A stretch of DNA of 64,000 bases from Flavobacterium panacagri (GTDB taxonomy: Bacteria; Bacteroidota; Bacteroidia; Flavobacteriales; Flavobacteriaceae): NCBI RefSeq assembly GCF_030378165.1, contig NZ_CP119766.1, forward strand, positions 2,604,001 through 2,668,000, given 5' to 3'. Below the pieces are notes generated by a model, which made no database searches, was not told the DNA's origin, and saw only the letters and a program-made list of their open reading frames with translations. The first letter of the stretch is position 1, and every line of letters starts with the position of its first letter. Of this stretch, positions 15,613 to 25,347 are shown piece by piece. Position numbers and translations under genes: made by a program.

Positions 15613-16938
15613 CTATTTCTGATTGTATTTTGCCTTGAACTTATCGCTAAGTTTAACCTGAAAAGTTTCTAAATTGATGTTTCTTCCTTGAATAAAAGCT
15701 GTAGAGAGTTTGTTTGTTCTCATGTCCAGAGCATCGCCTTCAGAAATAAATAAAGTAGCATCTTTGCCTGTTTCCAAAGTACCGCATAAAGTATCAATCC
15801 CTAAAAGTTTTGCGGTATTTGATGTTATTAATTGTACTGCTTTTTCTTTGTCTAAACCAAAGGCTGCACAAGTTCCAGCAAGAAAAGGCAGGTTTCTTGC
15901 ACTCATACGTTCCATATCACCGCTGTTTTCTAACCCAACTAAAATGCCTTTGTCTGTTAGTATTTTGGCCATTTTATAAGGTAAATTAACATCTTGATCT
16001 GCACTTGTAGGCATGTCGTGAACACGTCTTAGTAATACGCCAACATTATGTTTTTGCAGTGTCGAAGCCGCTTTGTAAGCTTCAAAACCGCCTATGATCA
16101 CAATCTTTTTTATACCATTATCAACAGCTAACTGAATAGCATCTACGATCTGTTTTTCTTCGTCTGCGTGAATGTACAATATCTGTGTTCCATCAAACAA
16201 TCCTTTTGTAGCTTCAAGTACAATGTTTCTTTCTTTAGGAGCGGTTTGATTATACGCTTTAGCATTTACAAAAAAAGCATTGATTTCTTCAGATTGTTTC
16301 GGATAATCTTTATTGGCCTCAATAATTCCAGGTTCAAACCAGTTGCCAGATCTTTTAAAACTAGAGGGAAAATTAAGATGAATTCCGTCATTTTCTTTCA
16401 AGATAGCGTCTTTCCAGCTCCATGCATCTAATTGTACAATTGAAGATGTTCCAGAGATTCTTCCGCCTCTTGGAGTAACTTGTGCAATTAAAATTCCATT
16501 AGGACGAGCGGTTTCTACAACTTTAGATTCAGAATTATAAGCAATAATACTTCTAACATTCGGATTAAAACTTCCAATTTCTTCTTCATCACTAGAAGCT
16601 TTTACTGCATCAATTTCTACTAAACCAAGAGTCGAATTAGGCGAAATAAAACCAGGATATACATGTTTTCCTGCTGCATTAATTGTAGTATCATAAGCAT
16701 TATCGGCTAATCTTATTGTTGACGCATCGGCCACTAATGTGAGTTTTCCATCTTTAAATCCAATAGCGCTGTTTTCAATAATATTTCCGTTTCCTAAGTG
16801 TGCGGTAGCATTTAAAATTAAAACCGATTTAGATTGTTTTGGAGCAGGTATCTGCTGTGCATTCAGCTGAACTGAAGCAAAAAATAGTAAAAACAGCTTA
16901 AATATATTTTTATGTGTCATCTTTTCTTTATTAATCAT
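15613..16938 (-). CDS. Exported amidohydrolase-like protein lacking the metal motif
   Basis: The 441-residue protein has a signal peptide (about 1-28; a second start at 16920 shortens it by six). It then follows the amidohydrolase plan: a beta-sandwich segment SVLILNATAHLGNG, TIR...INAAGKHVYPGFI, and the closing LITSNTAKLLGI...LETGKDATLFI sandwich. The HxH metal motif expected after PGFI/L-D is replaced by SPNSTLGL, so this barrel is probably not a working hydrolase. It lies 19 nt after the larger amidohydrolase gene and likely works as its partner. Confidence 0.8.
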   Translation of the reverse strand: MINKEKMTHKNIFKLFLLFFASVQLNAQQIPAPKQSKSVLILNATAHLGNGNIIENSAIGFKDGKLTLVADASTIRLADNAYDTTINAAGKHVYPGFISPNSTLGLVEIDAVKASSDEEEIGSFNPNVRSIIAYNSESKVVETARPNGILIAQVTPRGGRISGTSSIVQLDAWSWKDAILKENDGIHLNFPSSFKRSGNWFEPGIIEANKDYPKQSEEINAFFVNAKAYNQTAPKERNIVLEATKGLFDGTQILYIHADEEKQIVDAIQLAVDNGIKKIVIIGGFEAYKAASTLQKHNVGVLLRRVHDMPTSADQDVNLPYKMAKILTDKGILVGLENSGDMERMSARNLPFLAGTCAAFGLDKEKAVQLITSNTAKLLGIDTLCGTLETGKDATLFISEGDALDMRTNKLSTAFIQGRNINLETFQVKLSDKFKAKYNQK

Positions 16939-16957
16939 TATGAATTTTCTAAAGTTT

Positions 16958-19957
16958 CTACCATTGTTCTAAAGTATCACAGTGGTATTCCTTTTTCTCT
17001 TTTTTGGTTGGTTGCTGTGTGTTGTTTCCTTTATTCTTTTCTTGCAGCATTTGCCCAATTAATTCATTTCTTTCTTTGCTGATAGCTGTTTGTTTTTCTG
17101 CATCTTTTTCAAGGTCAAAATATACTACGCCCTCAATAATTGTTTTTTCAGCCTTAGCATAAATAGATAACGGGTTTTCGCTCCATAAAACAACATCAGC
17201 GTCTTTGCCTACTTTTAAACTTCCTACTTTATCATCGATATGTAATAATTTTGCAGGGTTAAGTGTAACAAATTTCCAAGCATCTTCTTCAGAAATATTT
17301 CCATATTTTACTGCTTTTGCAGCTTCTTGATTCAAACGTCTAGACATTTCTGCATCATCGGAGTTGTAGGCTACAACTAATCCTTCATTATGCATAATTG
17401 GTCCATTGAACGGAATGGCGTCATTTACTTCAAATTTATAAGCCCACCAATCTGAGAATGTGGAAGCCCCAACACCATGTTCTTTCATTTTATCTGCCAC
17501 TTTATATCCTTCCAAAATATGAGTAAAAGTATTGACTCTGAAATTGAATTTTTCAGCAACATTCATCAGCATTAAAATTTCAGATTCAATATAAGAGTGA
17601 CAAGTAATAAAACGTTCCTTGTTGATGATTTCAGCCAAAGTTTGTAATTCTAAGTCAACTCTTGGCGCTTTTCCTTTTTTATTTCCCGAATTGAATTTTT
17701 TCCAATTTTCATCATATTCTTTTGCTAATTGGAAATAATCTGTAAAAACCTGTTCGACACCCATTCTAGTCTGCGGAAAACGAGTAGGATTGTCGATTCC
17801 CCAGTTGGCTTGTTTTACGTTTTCACCCAAAGCAAACTTGATAAATTTAGGCTGGTTTTTATATAACATATCTTCTGGAGCTGAACCCCATTTCCATTTT
17901 ACAATTGCAGAACGGCCTCCAATAGGATTTGCTGATCCGTGTAATAACTGCGAAATAGTAACGCCTCCAGCTAAATCTCTGTAAATATTAATGTCTTCAG
18001 AATTTACAACATCTTGAATCGTTACTTCGGCAGTAGAATTATGGCCGCTTTCATTTACACCTTTTGAAATGGCAATATGCGAATGCTCATCAATAATACC
18101 GCTTGTAATATGTTTTCCTTTAGCATCTATTACAGTGGCAGATGCATCAGAAAGATTTTTGCCGACAGCAGCAATTTTTCCATTTTTGATTAAAACATCG
18201 CTTTCTGTTAGAATACCTTCTTTTTCATTTGTCCAAACGGTAGCATTTTTAAATAATAAAGTCTGGGCAGTTTGTTTTTTTGTGTCTCCAAAAGCCACGT
18301 TTGGATAGGTTACTGGCATTATAGGATTTGGTTTCTCTGCTTTTGTCGAATCTTTGACAACTGTAAAAGGACTTGTTTTTACAGCATTCCAAACCAATTC
18401 TTCTCCGTTAGACAAAGTCGCCTTACCAGATAAATTCTGCTGATTTTCAATAAATCCAGTCAAACGTGTAAAGCTTGAATTGATGGTGTCGGCAGGTTTA
18501 ATTACTAGTGTAATCCAGTTTTTAGCGATTGAGAAAGTACTTTTAATCTTTTTTGAATCGGCTGTTGTAATTTCAGATTTCTGAGCTTCAGCAGTTCCAT
18601 CGATTTTCCATTTATAAGTATCCTTGCCAACTGTTAAATCATAATTACCGCGAATATCTTTGGCATTAAGATCATTTACTATAAATTTAGATCCTTGAAC
18701 CCAGTTTTCGTATAAAACCGTTTTTTCGTCAAAAATTTCTCCAGAAGTAATAATAAAGTTGGCATAACTTCCCGTTTTTAAACTTCCTATTTCATTGCTT
18801 TTTCCTAAAAGAGCAGCAGGAATTGTTGTTAAGGATTCTAAAGCCTTTGTTTTGTCAAAACCATATTTAATAGCTTTTAACAAGTTAGGCTTAAAGTCTT
18901 CTATTTTTTTCAGTTTATCTGTAGTTAATGCAAAGATAACTCCGTTATCAGACAGGACTTTTAAATTAGTTGGTGCTTGGTTCCAGAAACGCATATCCGC
19001 CAATTCAATTTGATTGGATAGATACGGATTTGAAACATCATAAGCATCAGGGAAATTTACTGGAATAATAAATTTAGCATTCGTGTTTTTGATTTCTTCT
19101 ATTCTTTCAAATTCGTTTCCGCTTCCTTTTAAGATATAATTTAAGCCAAATTCTTTGGCAATTTTATTAGCTCTTAAGCTGTTTAATTTGTCTTCTGTAG
19201 CGAATATTTGTACTAGTTTTTCATTAGCTGCCAATGCTTCCAATGATAAATCTTTAGTTTCAGAGTTTCCTTTTTTATACCAATCTAAATCCAGATACAT
19301 TTGACGCAGTAAAGCCATCATTCCCATTAAAGAACTTGGATAGGCTTGATTGGTCAAAGCGCTTTTTGTAAAGGCAAAATGATTGGTAAGTTTATTAGCA
19401 ATGATTTGTTTGCTGTTGTCTTGATTGTTTAAGGCAACCAAAACACCAGTTCCTTGAGCAACTCCATCAGGAATATGTGTCCCAACAACTCCAAAGCCAG
19501 CTTTTAGCAATTCATCTGCTTTGGGCTGATCGTATTTAAAAGATTCATACCCATTTACTTCAGGTCTGATGCTTTCATTCCAATAATAACCAGATTTTTT
19601 AGTATCATAAGTTTGATTTCGGCTTCGTCCTGGCGACATGTTGTTTTTGGGGTTTTCAATTCCAAAAGAAGTATAAATATCAATAAAAGACGGATAAATT
19701 GTTTTTCCTGTAAGATCAATAGTGATACTGTTTTTAGGAATGGTGATGTTGGTTCCAGCAGCAATTACTTTTCCGTCTTGAATAAGTAAAGTTCCTTTTT
19801 CAATTTTTTGACTTGGAGTGACATAAATTGTGGCATTGGTAAAAACGGTGTAGTTTTTATTTTTGTTATGCACACTTTCATTAACCGGAAAGTAGTCTTG
19901 AGCATACGTTTTTGTTAAAAAAACGCTCAAAAAGAATAGTAGTAGGGCTTTTTTCAT
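16958..19957 (-). CDS. Large exported two-domain amidohydrolase
   Basis: The 999-residue protein has a signal peptide (1-19) and two amidohydrolase-type modules in tandem. The N-terminal module (about 30-430) has YPSFIDIYTSFG where the metal-binding HxH should be, so it is degenerate. The C-terminal module (about 565-970) is intact: SGIIDEHSHIAI, the candidate metal/carbamate region around GRSAIVKW, TCHSY, FTHILEG, NSDDAE, and closing LNPAKLLHI...KVGKDADVVLW. It is probably a periplasmic metal-dependent hydrolase of the imidazolonepropionase/prolidase-like group with unknown substrate. It is the first gene of a two-gene operon. Confidence 0.85.
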   Translation of the reverse strand: MKKALLLFFLSVFLTKTYAQDYFPVNESVHNKNKNYTVFTNATIYVTPSQKIEKGTLLIQDGKVIAAGTNITIPKNSITIDLTGKTIYPSFIDIYTSFGIENPKNNMSPGRSRNQTYDTKKSGYYWNESIRPEVNGYESFKYDQPKADELLKAGFGVVGTHIPDGVAQGTGVLVALNNQDNSKQIIANKLTNHFAFTKSALTNQAYPSSLMGMMALLRQMYLDLDWYKKGNSETKDLSLEALAANEKLVQIFATEDKLNSLRANKIAKEFGLNYILKGSGNEFERIEEIKNTNAKFIIPVNFPDAYDVSNPYLSNQIELADMRFWNQAPTNLKVLSDNGVIFALTTDKLKKIEDFKPNLLKAIKYGFDKTKALESLTTIPAALLGKSNEIGSLKTGSYANFIITSGEIFDEKTVLYENWVQGSKFIVNDLNAKDIRGNYDLTVGKDTYKWKIDGTAEAQKSEITTADSKKIKSTFSIAKNWITLVIKPADTINSSFTRLTGFIENQQNLSGKATLSNGEELVWNAVKTSPFTVVKDSTKAEKPNPIMPVTYPNVAFGDTKKQTAQTLLFKNATVWTNEKEGILTESDVLIKNGKIAAVGKNLSDASATVIDAKGKHITSGIIDEHSHIAISKGVNESGHNSTAEVTIQDVVNSEDINIYRDLAGGVTISQLLHGSANPIGGRSAIVKWKWGSAPEDMLYKNQPKFIKFALGENVKQANWGIDNPTRFPQTRMGVEQVFTDYFQLAKEYDENWKKFNSGNKKGKAPRVDLELQTLAEIINKERFITCHSYIESEILMLMNVAEKFNFRVNTFTHILEGYKVADKMKEHGVGASTFSDWWAYKFEVNDAIPFNGPIMHNEGLVVAYNSDDAEMSRRLNQEAAKAVKYGNISEEDAWKFVTLNPAKLLHIDDKVGSLKVGKDADVVLWSENPLSIYAKAEKTIIEGVVYFDLEKDAEKQTAISKERNELIGQMLQEKNKGNNTQQPTKKEKKEYHCDTLEQW

Positions 19958-20092
19958 ATAGTATTTACAATTTTGCTGCTAAAAATATGAAATATATGTT
20001 ATACCAGTTTTATTTTTTTGTAAATGGTTTTTCGATTATTTTTAGAGAATTGATTTAAAAGCATGTTTATTAGTAAATCCGAATCTGATTAA

Positions 20093-21073
20093 ATGAAAAA
20101 AGTAAATAAGATAAAGTGGGGAATTATAGGTTTAGGAAATATCGCAAGCCAGTTCGCAGCTGATTTATTGCTGTTGGAAGACGCGGAACTTACAGCAGTT
20201 GCTTCCAGAAATTTTACCAAAGCGGAACAGTTTGGAGAAAAATTTAATGCCTCAAGAATTTATAATTCATACGATTTGATTTTAGAAGATAAAGAAGTTG
20301 AAATTATATATATCGCAACACCTCATAACTCACATGCCGAATTAGCAATAAAAGCTCTGGAAAAAGGGAAACATGTTTTATGCGAAAAACCTATGGCTTT
20401 ATCGTATGAAGATGCTGAGAGAATGATCACGGCGTCTAAAAAACACAATAAGTTTTTTATGGAAGCATTTTGGACACGTTTTATTCCATCTATTCAAGAT
20501 GTTTTAGAAAAGGTAAAAAGCGGAGCAATTGGAAACATAAATTATATAAACGCCGATTTTGCTTTTTACGGAAGTGAAACCGAAAACAAAAGGCTTTTTG
20601 ATAAAGAACTTGGTGGCGGTGCTTTGTTTGATATTGGAGTTTATCCTTTATTTCTCTCTTATATATTATTAGGAAATCCAAAGGAGATTATAGCAAAAGC
20701 AATCATGCATCAAAACAAAGTTGATTTACAGACTTCTATAATCTTGCAATATGAAAATGCCCAATCAATTCTGCATGCTTCTATTGTTTCAGATTCTGAA
20801 ATGAAAGCTTCTATCAGCGGAACAAAGGGAAAATTTCATTTAAATTCTCCTTGGTACATAGCAGATGGATATTCTTTGTTTGAAAATGGAGTAGAAGAAG
20901 CAGTTTTTAGTCTGCCGGCTTTAGGAAAAGGATATACACATGAAGCGATAGAATGCCATAATTGTATTAGAAATAATAAAATTGAAAGTGAACTTTGGTC
21001 ACATCAAAACAGTTTGGATTTGAGTAAGATAGTTGAAGAAATTAAAACACAAATCGGATTAAGTTTTGCCTAA
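20093..21073 (+). CDS. Gfo/Idh/MocA family oxidoreductase
   Basis: A 326-residue NAD(P)-dependent dehydrogenase of the Gfo/Idh/MocA family. The Rossmann domain begins KWGIIGLGNIASQFA. The conserved CEKPMAL with the catalytic-site Lys lies at about 103-109, followed by FMEAFWTRFIP. The C-terminal domain has the GGGALFDIGVYPL stretch typical of sugar and dihydrodiol dehydrogenase members. The substrate is unknown. The gene is single, divergent from the amidohydrolase operon and convergent with the ankyrin protein gene. Confidence 0.88.
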   Translation: MKKVNKIKWGIIGLGNIASQFAADLLLLEDAELTAVASRNFTKAEQFGEKFNASRIYNSYDLILEDKEVEIIYIATPHNSHAELAIKALEKGKHVLCEKPMALSYEDAERMITASKKHNKFFMEAFWTRFIPSIQDVLEKVKSGAIGNINYINADFAFYGSETENKRLFDKELGGGALFDIGVYPLFLSYILLGNPKEIIAKAIMHQNKVDLQTSIILQYENAQSILHASIVSDSEMKASISGTKGKFHLNSPWYIADGYSLFENGVEEAVFSLPALGKGYTHEAIECHNCIRNNKIESELWSHQNSLDLSKIVEEIKTQIGLSFA

Positions 21074-21081
21074 TCCGATTT
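21051..21081 (+). terminator. Hairpin over the oxidoreductase stop codon
   Basis: The perfect 11-bp arms 21051-21061 and 21071-21081 (aaatcggatta / taatccgattt) enclose the last codons and stop of the oxidoreductase. The following T-tract is weak (tagaatattctttta). It probably terminates transcription between the convergent genes. Confidence 0.55.
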
Positions 21082-21092
21082 AGAATATTCTT

Positions 21093-22184
21093 TTACTTTA
21101 ATAGTGCTGCTATTTCATGCTGGTTCATCATAACGGCAAGTGAAAGTGCGGTATGACCTTGGGTAGAAATTGATTTATCGGCGCCGTTTTCTAGTAAAAA
21201 TTTTACCATATCAATGTATCCTCTTTCGGCAGCTCGGTGTAAAGCCGTAAAGCCTCTGTAATCTTGTATGTTAACTAATGCACCCGATTTCAGAAGTAAT
21301 TTTAGTTTATCCATTTTATTAGATTGAACGGCATTCATTATCGGAGTTGCACCTTCGCTAGTCAATGAATTTGGATTGGCTCCTAATTCAAGTAATTTAA
21401 TCAAAGAGTCATTAGTTTCAGGAGCAATTGACCAATGCAAAGGTGCTAATCCATCTCCTGCCAAAGTTTCTAATGAAGTTCCATTATTAAATTGGTTTTC
21501 GATCTCATTTATTTCTCCACGTGCAACAGCTATATGAAGTAAGGAATGACTGCGTAAAGGAGAATCTGATGGAAAACTTTTATCACGATCAAATATCCCT
21601 ACTTGAGCCATATTCCCATAAGTTGAGAATGCCCATTTAGCAGTATAGTCAAGATCACTTTTAAAGGATTTTGGTATGGGAGCAGGAATTACTTCGCCAA
21701 TCGCATGGCTGATCAAAAGAAAATTCAGAACGGCTTGTGTAAATACTGGACTTTCGTTTTCAGTAAATTCTCCAGTAATGGATTCTATTATAAGTTCATT
21801 ATTTTTTTGAGTGGTTTTAGCAACAACAAAAACTTCTCTGAGCCAGCTTCGAATAAAAATCAAATATTCACCATCAAAGTAAATTGCCCATTTGTTTTCC
21901 ATTGTATAGGGCGTAAACAAAACTCCAGGATAAAGTGTTTGATCAATTTTATAAGAGAGATTTGTGACTATCGTCTTTTCATTCTGAGGACGTTTGCCAA
22001 AAAAAGAAGTACCGCTTTCGCCATTATAGGAAACAGCATTCTGAGCCATTATTGGATTCTCTGAAGTCGAAATCATAGTTTGTGTAAATGGCCGTAAATC
22101 TAAAAGTTCACAACCCCAAGGATTTTCTTCTGCCTTGATCCATGCTAATTTTGTTTCGTTTGATTCTTCTTGTGAAAGTGACAT
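21093..22184 (-). CDS. Ankyrin repeat protein with an unrecognised N-terminal domain
   Basis: The 363-residue cytosolic-looking protein has no signal peptide. Residues 1-200 are a domain I do not recognise (WGCELLDLRPF near 23-33, FIRSWLREVFVVAK near 131). Residues 215-363 are four or so ankyrin repeats (SLLHIAVARGEINEIE, APLHWSIAPETNDSLIKLLELGANPN, TPIMNAVQSNKMDKLKLLLKSGALVN, TALHRAAERGYIDMVKFLLENGADK). Ankyrin repeats mediate protein binding; the partner is unknown. It is not closely related to the exported ankyrin pair at 28.3 and 34.6 kb. Confidence 0.78.
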   Translation of the reverse strand: MSLSQEESNETKLAWIKAEENPWGCELLDLRPFTQTMISTSENPIMAQNAVSYNGESGTSFFGKRPQNEKTIVTNLSYKIDQTLYPGVLFTPYTMENKWAIYFDGEYLIFIRSWLREVFVVAKTTQKNNELIIESITGEFTENESPVFTQAVLNFLLISHAIGEVIPAPIPKSFKSDLDYTAKWAFSTYGNMAQVGIFDRDKSFPSDSPLRSHSLLHIAVARGEINEIENQFNNGTSLETLAGDGLAPLHWSIAPETNDSLIKLLELGANPNSLTSEGATPIMNAVQSNKMDKLKLLLKSGALVNIQDYRGFTALHRAAERGYIDMVKFLLENGADKSISTQGHTALSLAVMMNQHEIAALLK

Positions 22185-22376
22185 TTTTTAAGTTTTAGTT
22201 TATAAAAGAGTTGGGTTAAAAAAACTAATATAGTAATTAAAAATTATAATGAGCCATCAGAGAATTAGTTAAAATAATAATATTGACAAGTTCTTAAAAG
22301 TAATAAAATATTTACAAATAATAATGATTTTGTATTGTCTTTTGAATACTTTTACATTTTTTATAAGAATTTATTT

Positions 22377-23912
22377 ATGTTAGTAAAAGTTTACGGAAGT
22401 GCCGTTTTTGGAGTAGAAGCTACTACCATTACCATTGAGGTTCATATGGATAAAGGGATTGGTTATCATTTAGTAGGATTGCCGGATAATGCTATAAAAG
22501 AAAGCAGTTTTCGAATCGCAGCGGCTCTTAAAAATAACGGTTATAGTCTGCCTGGAAAAAGAATCACAATCAATATGGCACCGGCAGATCTAAGAAAAGA
22601 AGGTTCTTCGTATGATTTGACTTTGGCAATGGGAATTCTGGTTGGTTCAGATCAAATAAAAGCTCCAGAAATTGAACGTTATATTATAATGGGAGAACTT
22701 TCTCTAGATGGAAGTTTACAGCCTATTCGTGGAGCACTTCCAATTGCAATTAAAGCAAAAGAAGAAGGGTATAAAGGCTTCTTTCTTCCCATTCAAAATG
22801 TAAAAGAAGCAGCAATTGTTACGGGACTTGAGGTGTATGGTGTTACCAATCTTAAAGAGATAATCGATTTTTTTTCTGGAAAAGGAATTCTCGAGCCAAC
22901 TGTTATCGATACAAAAGCAGAATTCTACAAAAGTTTAGATTTTCCAGAGCATGATTTTTCGGATGTCCGCGGACAGGAAAGTATCAAGCGTTGCATGGAG
23001 ATAGCGGCTGCTGGAGGTCATAATATTATTTTAATTGGTCCGCCGGGAGCAGGAAAAACAATGCTTGCCAAGCGAGTTCCAAGTATCCTGCCTCCAATGA
23101 CTTTGCGTGAAGCGTTAGAAACGACCAAAATTCATAGTGTAGCAGGAAAACTAAAAGAAGTTGGTTTGATGAATCAACGCCCATTTAGAAGTCCGCATCA
23201 TACGATTTCTAATGTAGCGCTGGTTGGCGGAGGAAGTTATCCGCAGCCGGGAGAAATTTCGATGGCACATAACGGTGTTTTGTTTTTAGATGAACTTCCA
23301 GAATTTAAACGAGATGTCTTAGAAGTGATGCGTCAGCCATTAGAAGATCGCGAAGTGACTATTTCGCGTGCTAAATTTACCATTACTTATCCATCTTCAT
23401 TTATGCTTGTGGCAAGTATGAATCCAAGTCCAAGTGGTTTTTTTAATGATCCGAGTTCGCCCAATACGACTTCTCCACATGATATGCAGCGCTATATGAG
23501 TAAAATTTCGGGGCCTTTATTAGATCGAATTGATATTCATATAGAAGTGACACCAGTTCCTTTTGAAAAATTAGCCGATGACAGAAAAGCAGAAAGCAGC
23601 GTCGAGATCCGCAAACGTGTAACCGCAGCAAGAGAAATACAAACCAAACGATTTGAGGTTGTAGAAAATGTGCATTACAATGCTCAAATGAGCAGTAAAC
23701 TAATCAGAGAATATTGTGTTTTAGATGAAGCTTCAAAAGAACTACTCAAAACGGCTATGGAAAGATTAAATCTTTCTGCCCGAGCGTATGATAGAATTTT
23801 AAAAGTTTCCAGAACAATTGCTGATTTGGACAATTCAGAAAGTATTGTTTCGCATCATATTTCAGAAGCAATTCAATATAGAAGTTTAGATAGAGAAGGA
23901 TGGTTGGGGTAA
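22377..23912 (+). CDS. YifB/ComM-type Mg-chelatase-like AAA+ ATPase
   Basis: The 511-residue protein starts at the ATG at 22377 ([15 protein letters not shown], the usual family N-terminus); a TTG start at 22335 adds an atypical leader. An N-terminal Lon-protease-like domain (1-180) precedes an AAA+ module with Walker [10 protein letters not shown] (near 223), Walker [10 protein letters not shown], sensor [12 protein letters not shown], and the C-terminal magnesium-chelatase segment. Its ComM relatives act as helicases in natural transformation and branch migration. A terminator follows. Confidence 0.92.
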   Translation: MLVKVYGSAVFGVEATTITIEVHMDKGIGYHLVGLPDNAIKESSFRIAAALKNNGYSLPGKRITINMAPADLRKEGSSYDLTLAMGILVGSDQIKAPEIERYIIMGELSLDGSLQPIRGALPIAIKAKEEGYKGFFLPIQNVKEAAIVTGLEVYGVTNLKEIIDFFSGKGILEPTVIDTKAEFYKSLDFPEHDFSDVRGQESIKRCMEIAAAGGHNIILIGPPGAGKTMLAKRVPSILPPMTLREALETTKIHSVAGKLKEVGLMNQRPFRSPHHTISNVALVGGGSYPQPGEISMAHNGVLFLDELPEFKRDVLEVMRQPLEDREVTISRAKFTITYPSSFMLVASMNPSPSGFFNDPSSPNTTSPHDMQRYMSKISGPLLDRIDIHIEVTPVPFEKLADDRKAESSVEIRKRVTAAREIQTKRFEVVENVHYNAQMSSKLIREYCVLDEASKELLKTAMERLNLSARAYDRILKVSRTIADLDNSESIVSHHISEAIQYRSLDREGWLG

Positions 23913-23931
23913 AATTTTTACTTTTGAGATG

Positions 23932-23976
23932 AAAAATCTGAGATGCCAATATCTTCATTTCGCATCTCAGATTTTT
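23932..23976. terminator. Bidirectional terminator yifB / esterase
   Basis: The perfect 14-bp arms 23932-23945 and 23963-23976 (core ATCTGAGATG / CATCTCAGAT), with A- and T-runs at the ends, lie between convergent stops. Confidence 0.85.
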
Positions 23977-23988
23977 AATATATAAGGA

Positions 23989-24858
23989 CTATTTGTTATT
24001 TTGAGGATAAAAGAATTTAAAAGAATTGGCTACTGCTGGATGCAGAATAGTTCCATGGTTTTCTTCAGGGAAATAGTCGAAATAGACTTTAATGTTTTTA
24101 CTCTTAGAAGCTTTAATTTTTTCTGCCAAAACATTAGCATCAACTTCCATAACTCGCGGAATGGTTGTTGGTGTTAATCCTTCCTTTCCAACGGCGATAT
24201 AAATGTCAGTTTGCTGATTGAAATTTTCCTTCAGGATTTCAGAATCTAAATCTAATAAAGAACCATTATTCCACCAAATACTTGGGCTTACAATAACATA
24301 TTTATTAAAAAGAAATGGTTTTTTAAGTAAAATTTCGGTTTCTAATAATCCGCCTAAAGATTGTCCTATTATGGTTTTTGATTCATTAGTCTTGTATTTT
24401 TTATCAATAAAAGGCTGTAACTCTTTTTCGATAAATGCAATGAACTGATCAGAATGACCAGTAGTTGGAAAACGGGTTTTATCATTTTCAATGCTTGTCG
24501 GAAATGTAAAATCCCTTCTTCTGTCCACAGTTGCAATTCCCACTACAATAGATTTTGGAACCTGATTGATCCATTCAAAACTATTAAACTGAACTAGACC
24601 GGAAATATGAATAAAATCTTCATTTGCAGAACCATCCAATAAATAGATTACGGGATATTTTGTAGATTCTGCTGGATTGTAACCTTCAGGAAGATAAATG
24701 TTTAAAATTCTTTTTTCATTTAATTCTTTGGATTGAATTTCATCAATAACACCTAAAACAAAAGGTTTAGAAGTTTCTGTGGATTTATTTTTATTTTTTT
24801 GGCTGAATGCTAAACTAGAGGTAAAGAGTAAAAAGGAGAGGATAATAAGTTTGTTCAT
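23989..24858 (-). CDS. Exported esterase-like alpha/beta hydrolase (Fes/IroE type)
   Basis: The 289-residue protein has a signal peptide (1-19, LAFSQ) and an esterase-D/enterochelin-esterase-like fold: LNIYLPEGY, YPVIYLLDG, the nucleophile Ser167 in IIGQSLGG, and a His near the end (ENHGTIL). Such enzymes cleave ester bonds, for example of siderophores or acyl groups; the substrate is not readable. Its ATG overlaps the stop of the small plug-like gene by one base (TAATG), so the two are translationally coupled. Confidence 0.83.
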   Translation of the reverse strand: MNKLIILSFLLFTSSLAFSQKNKNKSTETSKPFVLGVIDEIQSKELNEKRILNIYLPEGYNPAESTKYPVIYLLDGSANEDFIHISGLVQFNSFEWINQVPKSIVVGIATVDRRRDFTFPTSIENDKTRFPTTGHSDQFIAFIEKELQPFIDKKYKTNESKTIIGQSLGGLLETEILLKKPFLFNKYVIVSPSIWWNNGSLLDLDSEILKENFNQQTDIYIAVGKEGLTPTTIPRVMEVDANVLAEKIKASKSKNIKVYFDYFPEENHGTILHPAVANSFKFFYPQNNK

Positions 24859-25244
24859 TAATTTTTAAAATTTTGTGGTATTGATTCTGGTCGTACTTCT
24901 TGTTCTGCTTTATGGTAGCTGTTTCTATTTGTAGTTACAATTAAAACTCCAGCTTCAGCATAATTTCCATAGATACTAATGCCAGCTTGTTTTTCAAGAG
25001 CAATAATTTTTTTGATTTCAATTTTTGAAAGTGCAAGTTTTTCTTTTTCTAAATCCTCATAACGATGCGGAATACCGTCAACAACCACTATTGGATGATT
25101 TGTAATTTTCCCTGCCTTGGCAAGTTTTGAAATAGAATCCGAAAGAAAGACTCTGTCTTTGCCTTTATCTGCAAGCTCATATCTATTTTGAGAAAAAACT
25201 GTAATTGAAATCAATAAAAACAAGAAAGTTATGAGTTTAATCAT
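24858..25244 (-). CDS. Small exported protein resembling a lone TonB-receptor plug segment
   Basis: The 128-residue precursor has a signal peptide (1-18, TVFSQ). The mature part contains IVVVDGIPHRYEDLEKEKLALSK followed by IKKIIALEKQAGISIYGNYAEAGVLIVTT. This is the pattern of SusC-type receptor plug domains (VDGxP ... I..I.VLKD..A..IYG..G.NGVI.ITT), but without barrel or box. It may be a cut-down plug or an adaptor to another receptor. It precedes and is coupled to the esterase gene. The resemblance is seen by eye only. Confidence 0.65.
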   Translation of the reverse strand: MIKLITFLFLLISITVFSQNRYELADKGKDRVFLSDSISKLAKAGKITNHPIVVVDGIPHRYEDLEKEKLALSKIEIKKIIALEKQAGISIYGNYAEAGVLIVTTNRNSYHKAEQEVRPESIPQNFKN

Positions 25245-25293
25245 AGGTTTCAGTTTTTTTTTAAATTATAAAAACAATTTACAAATCGAAAAT

Positions 25294-25323
25294 ACAAAAA
25301 AATCCTGCATTTCTGCAGGATTT
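25294..25323 (-). terminator. Terminator of the SRPBCC operon
   Basis: Arms 25300-25309 and 25314-25323 (aaatcctgca / tgcaggattt) with a 4-nt loop. On the minus strand seven T follow, 25 nt past the stop at 25348. Confidence 0.85.
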
Positions 25324-25347
25324 AACAAGTTGTATTGATTATTAATT

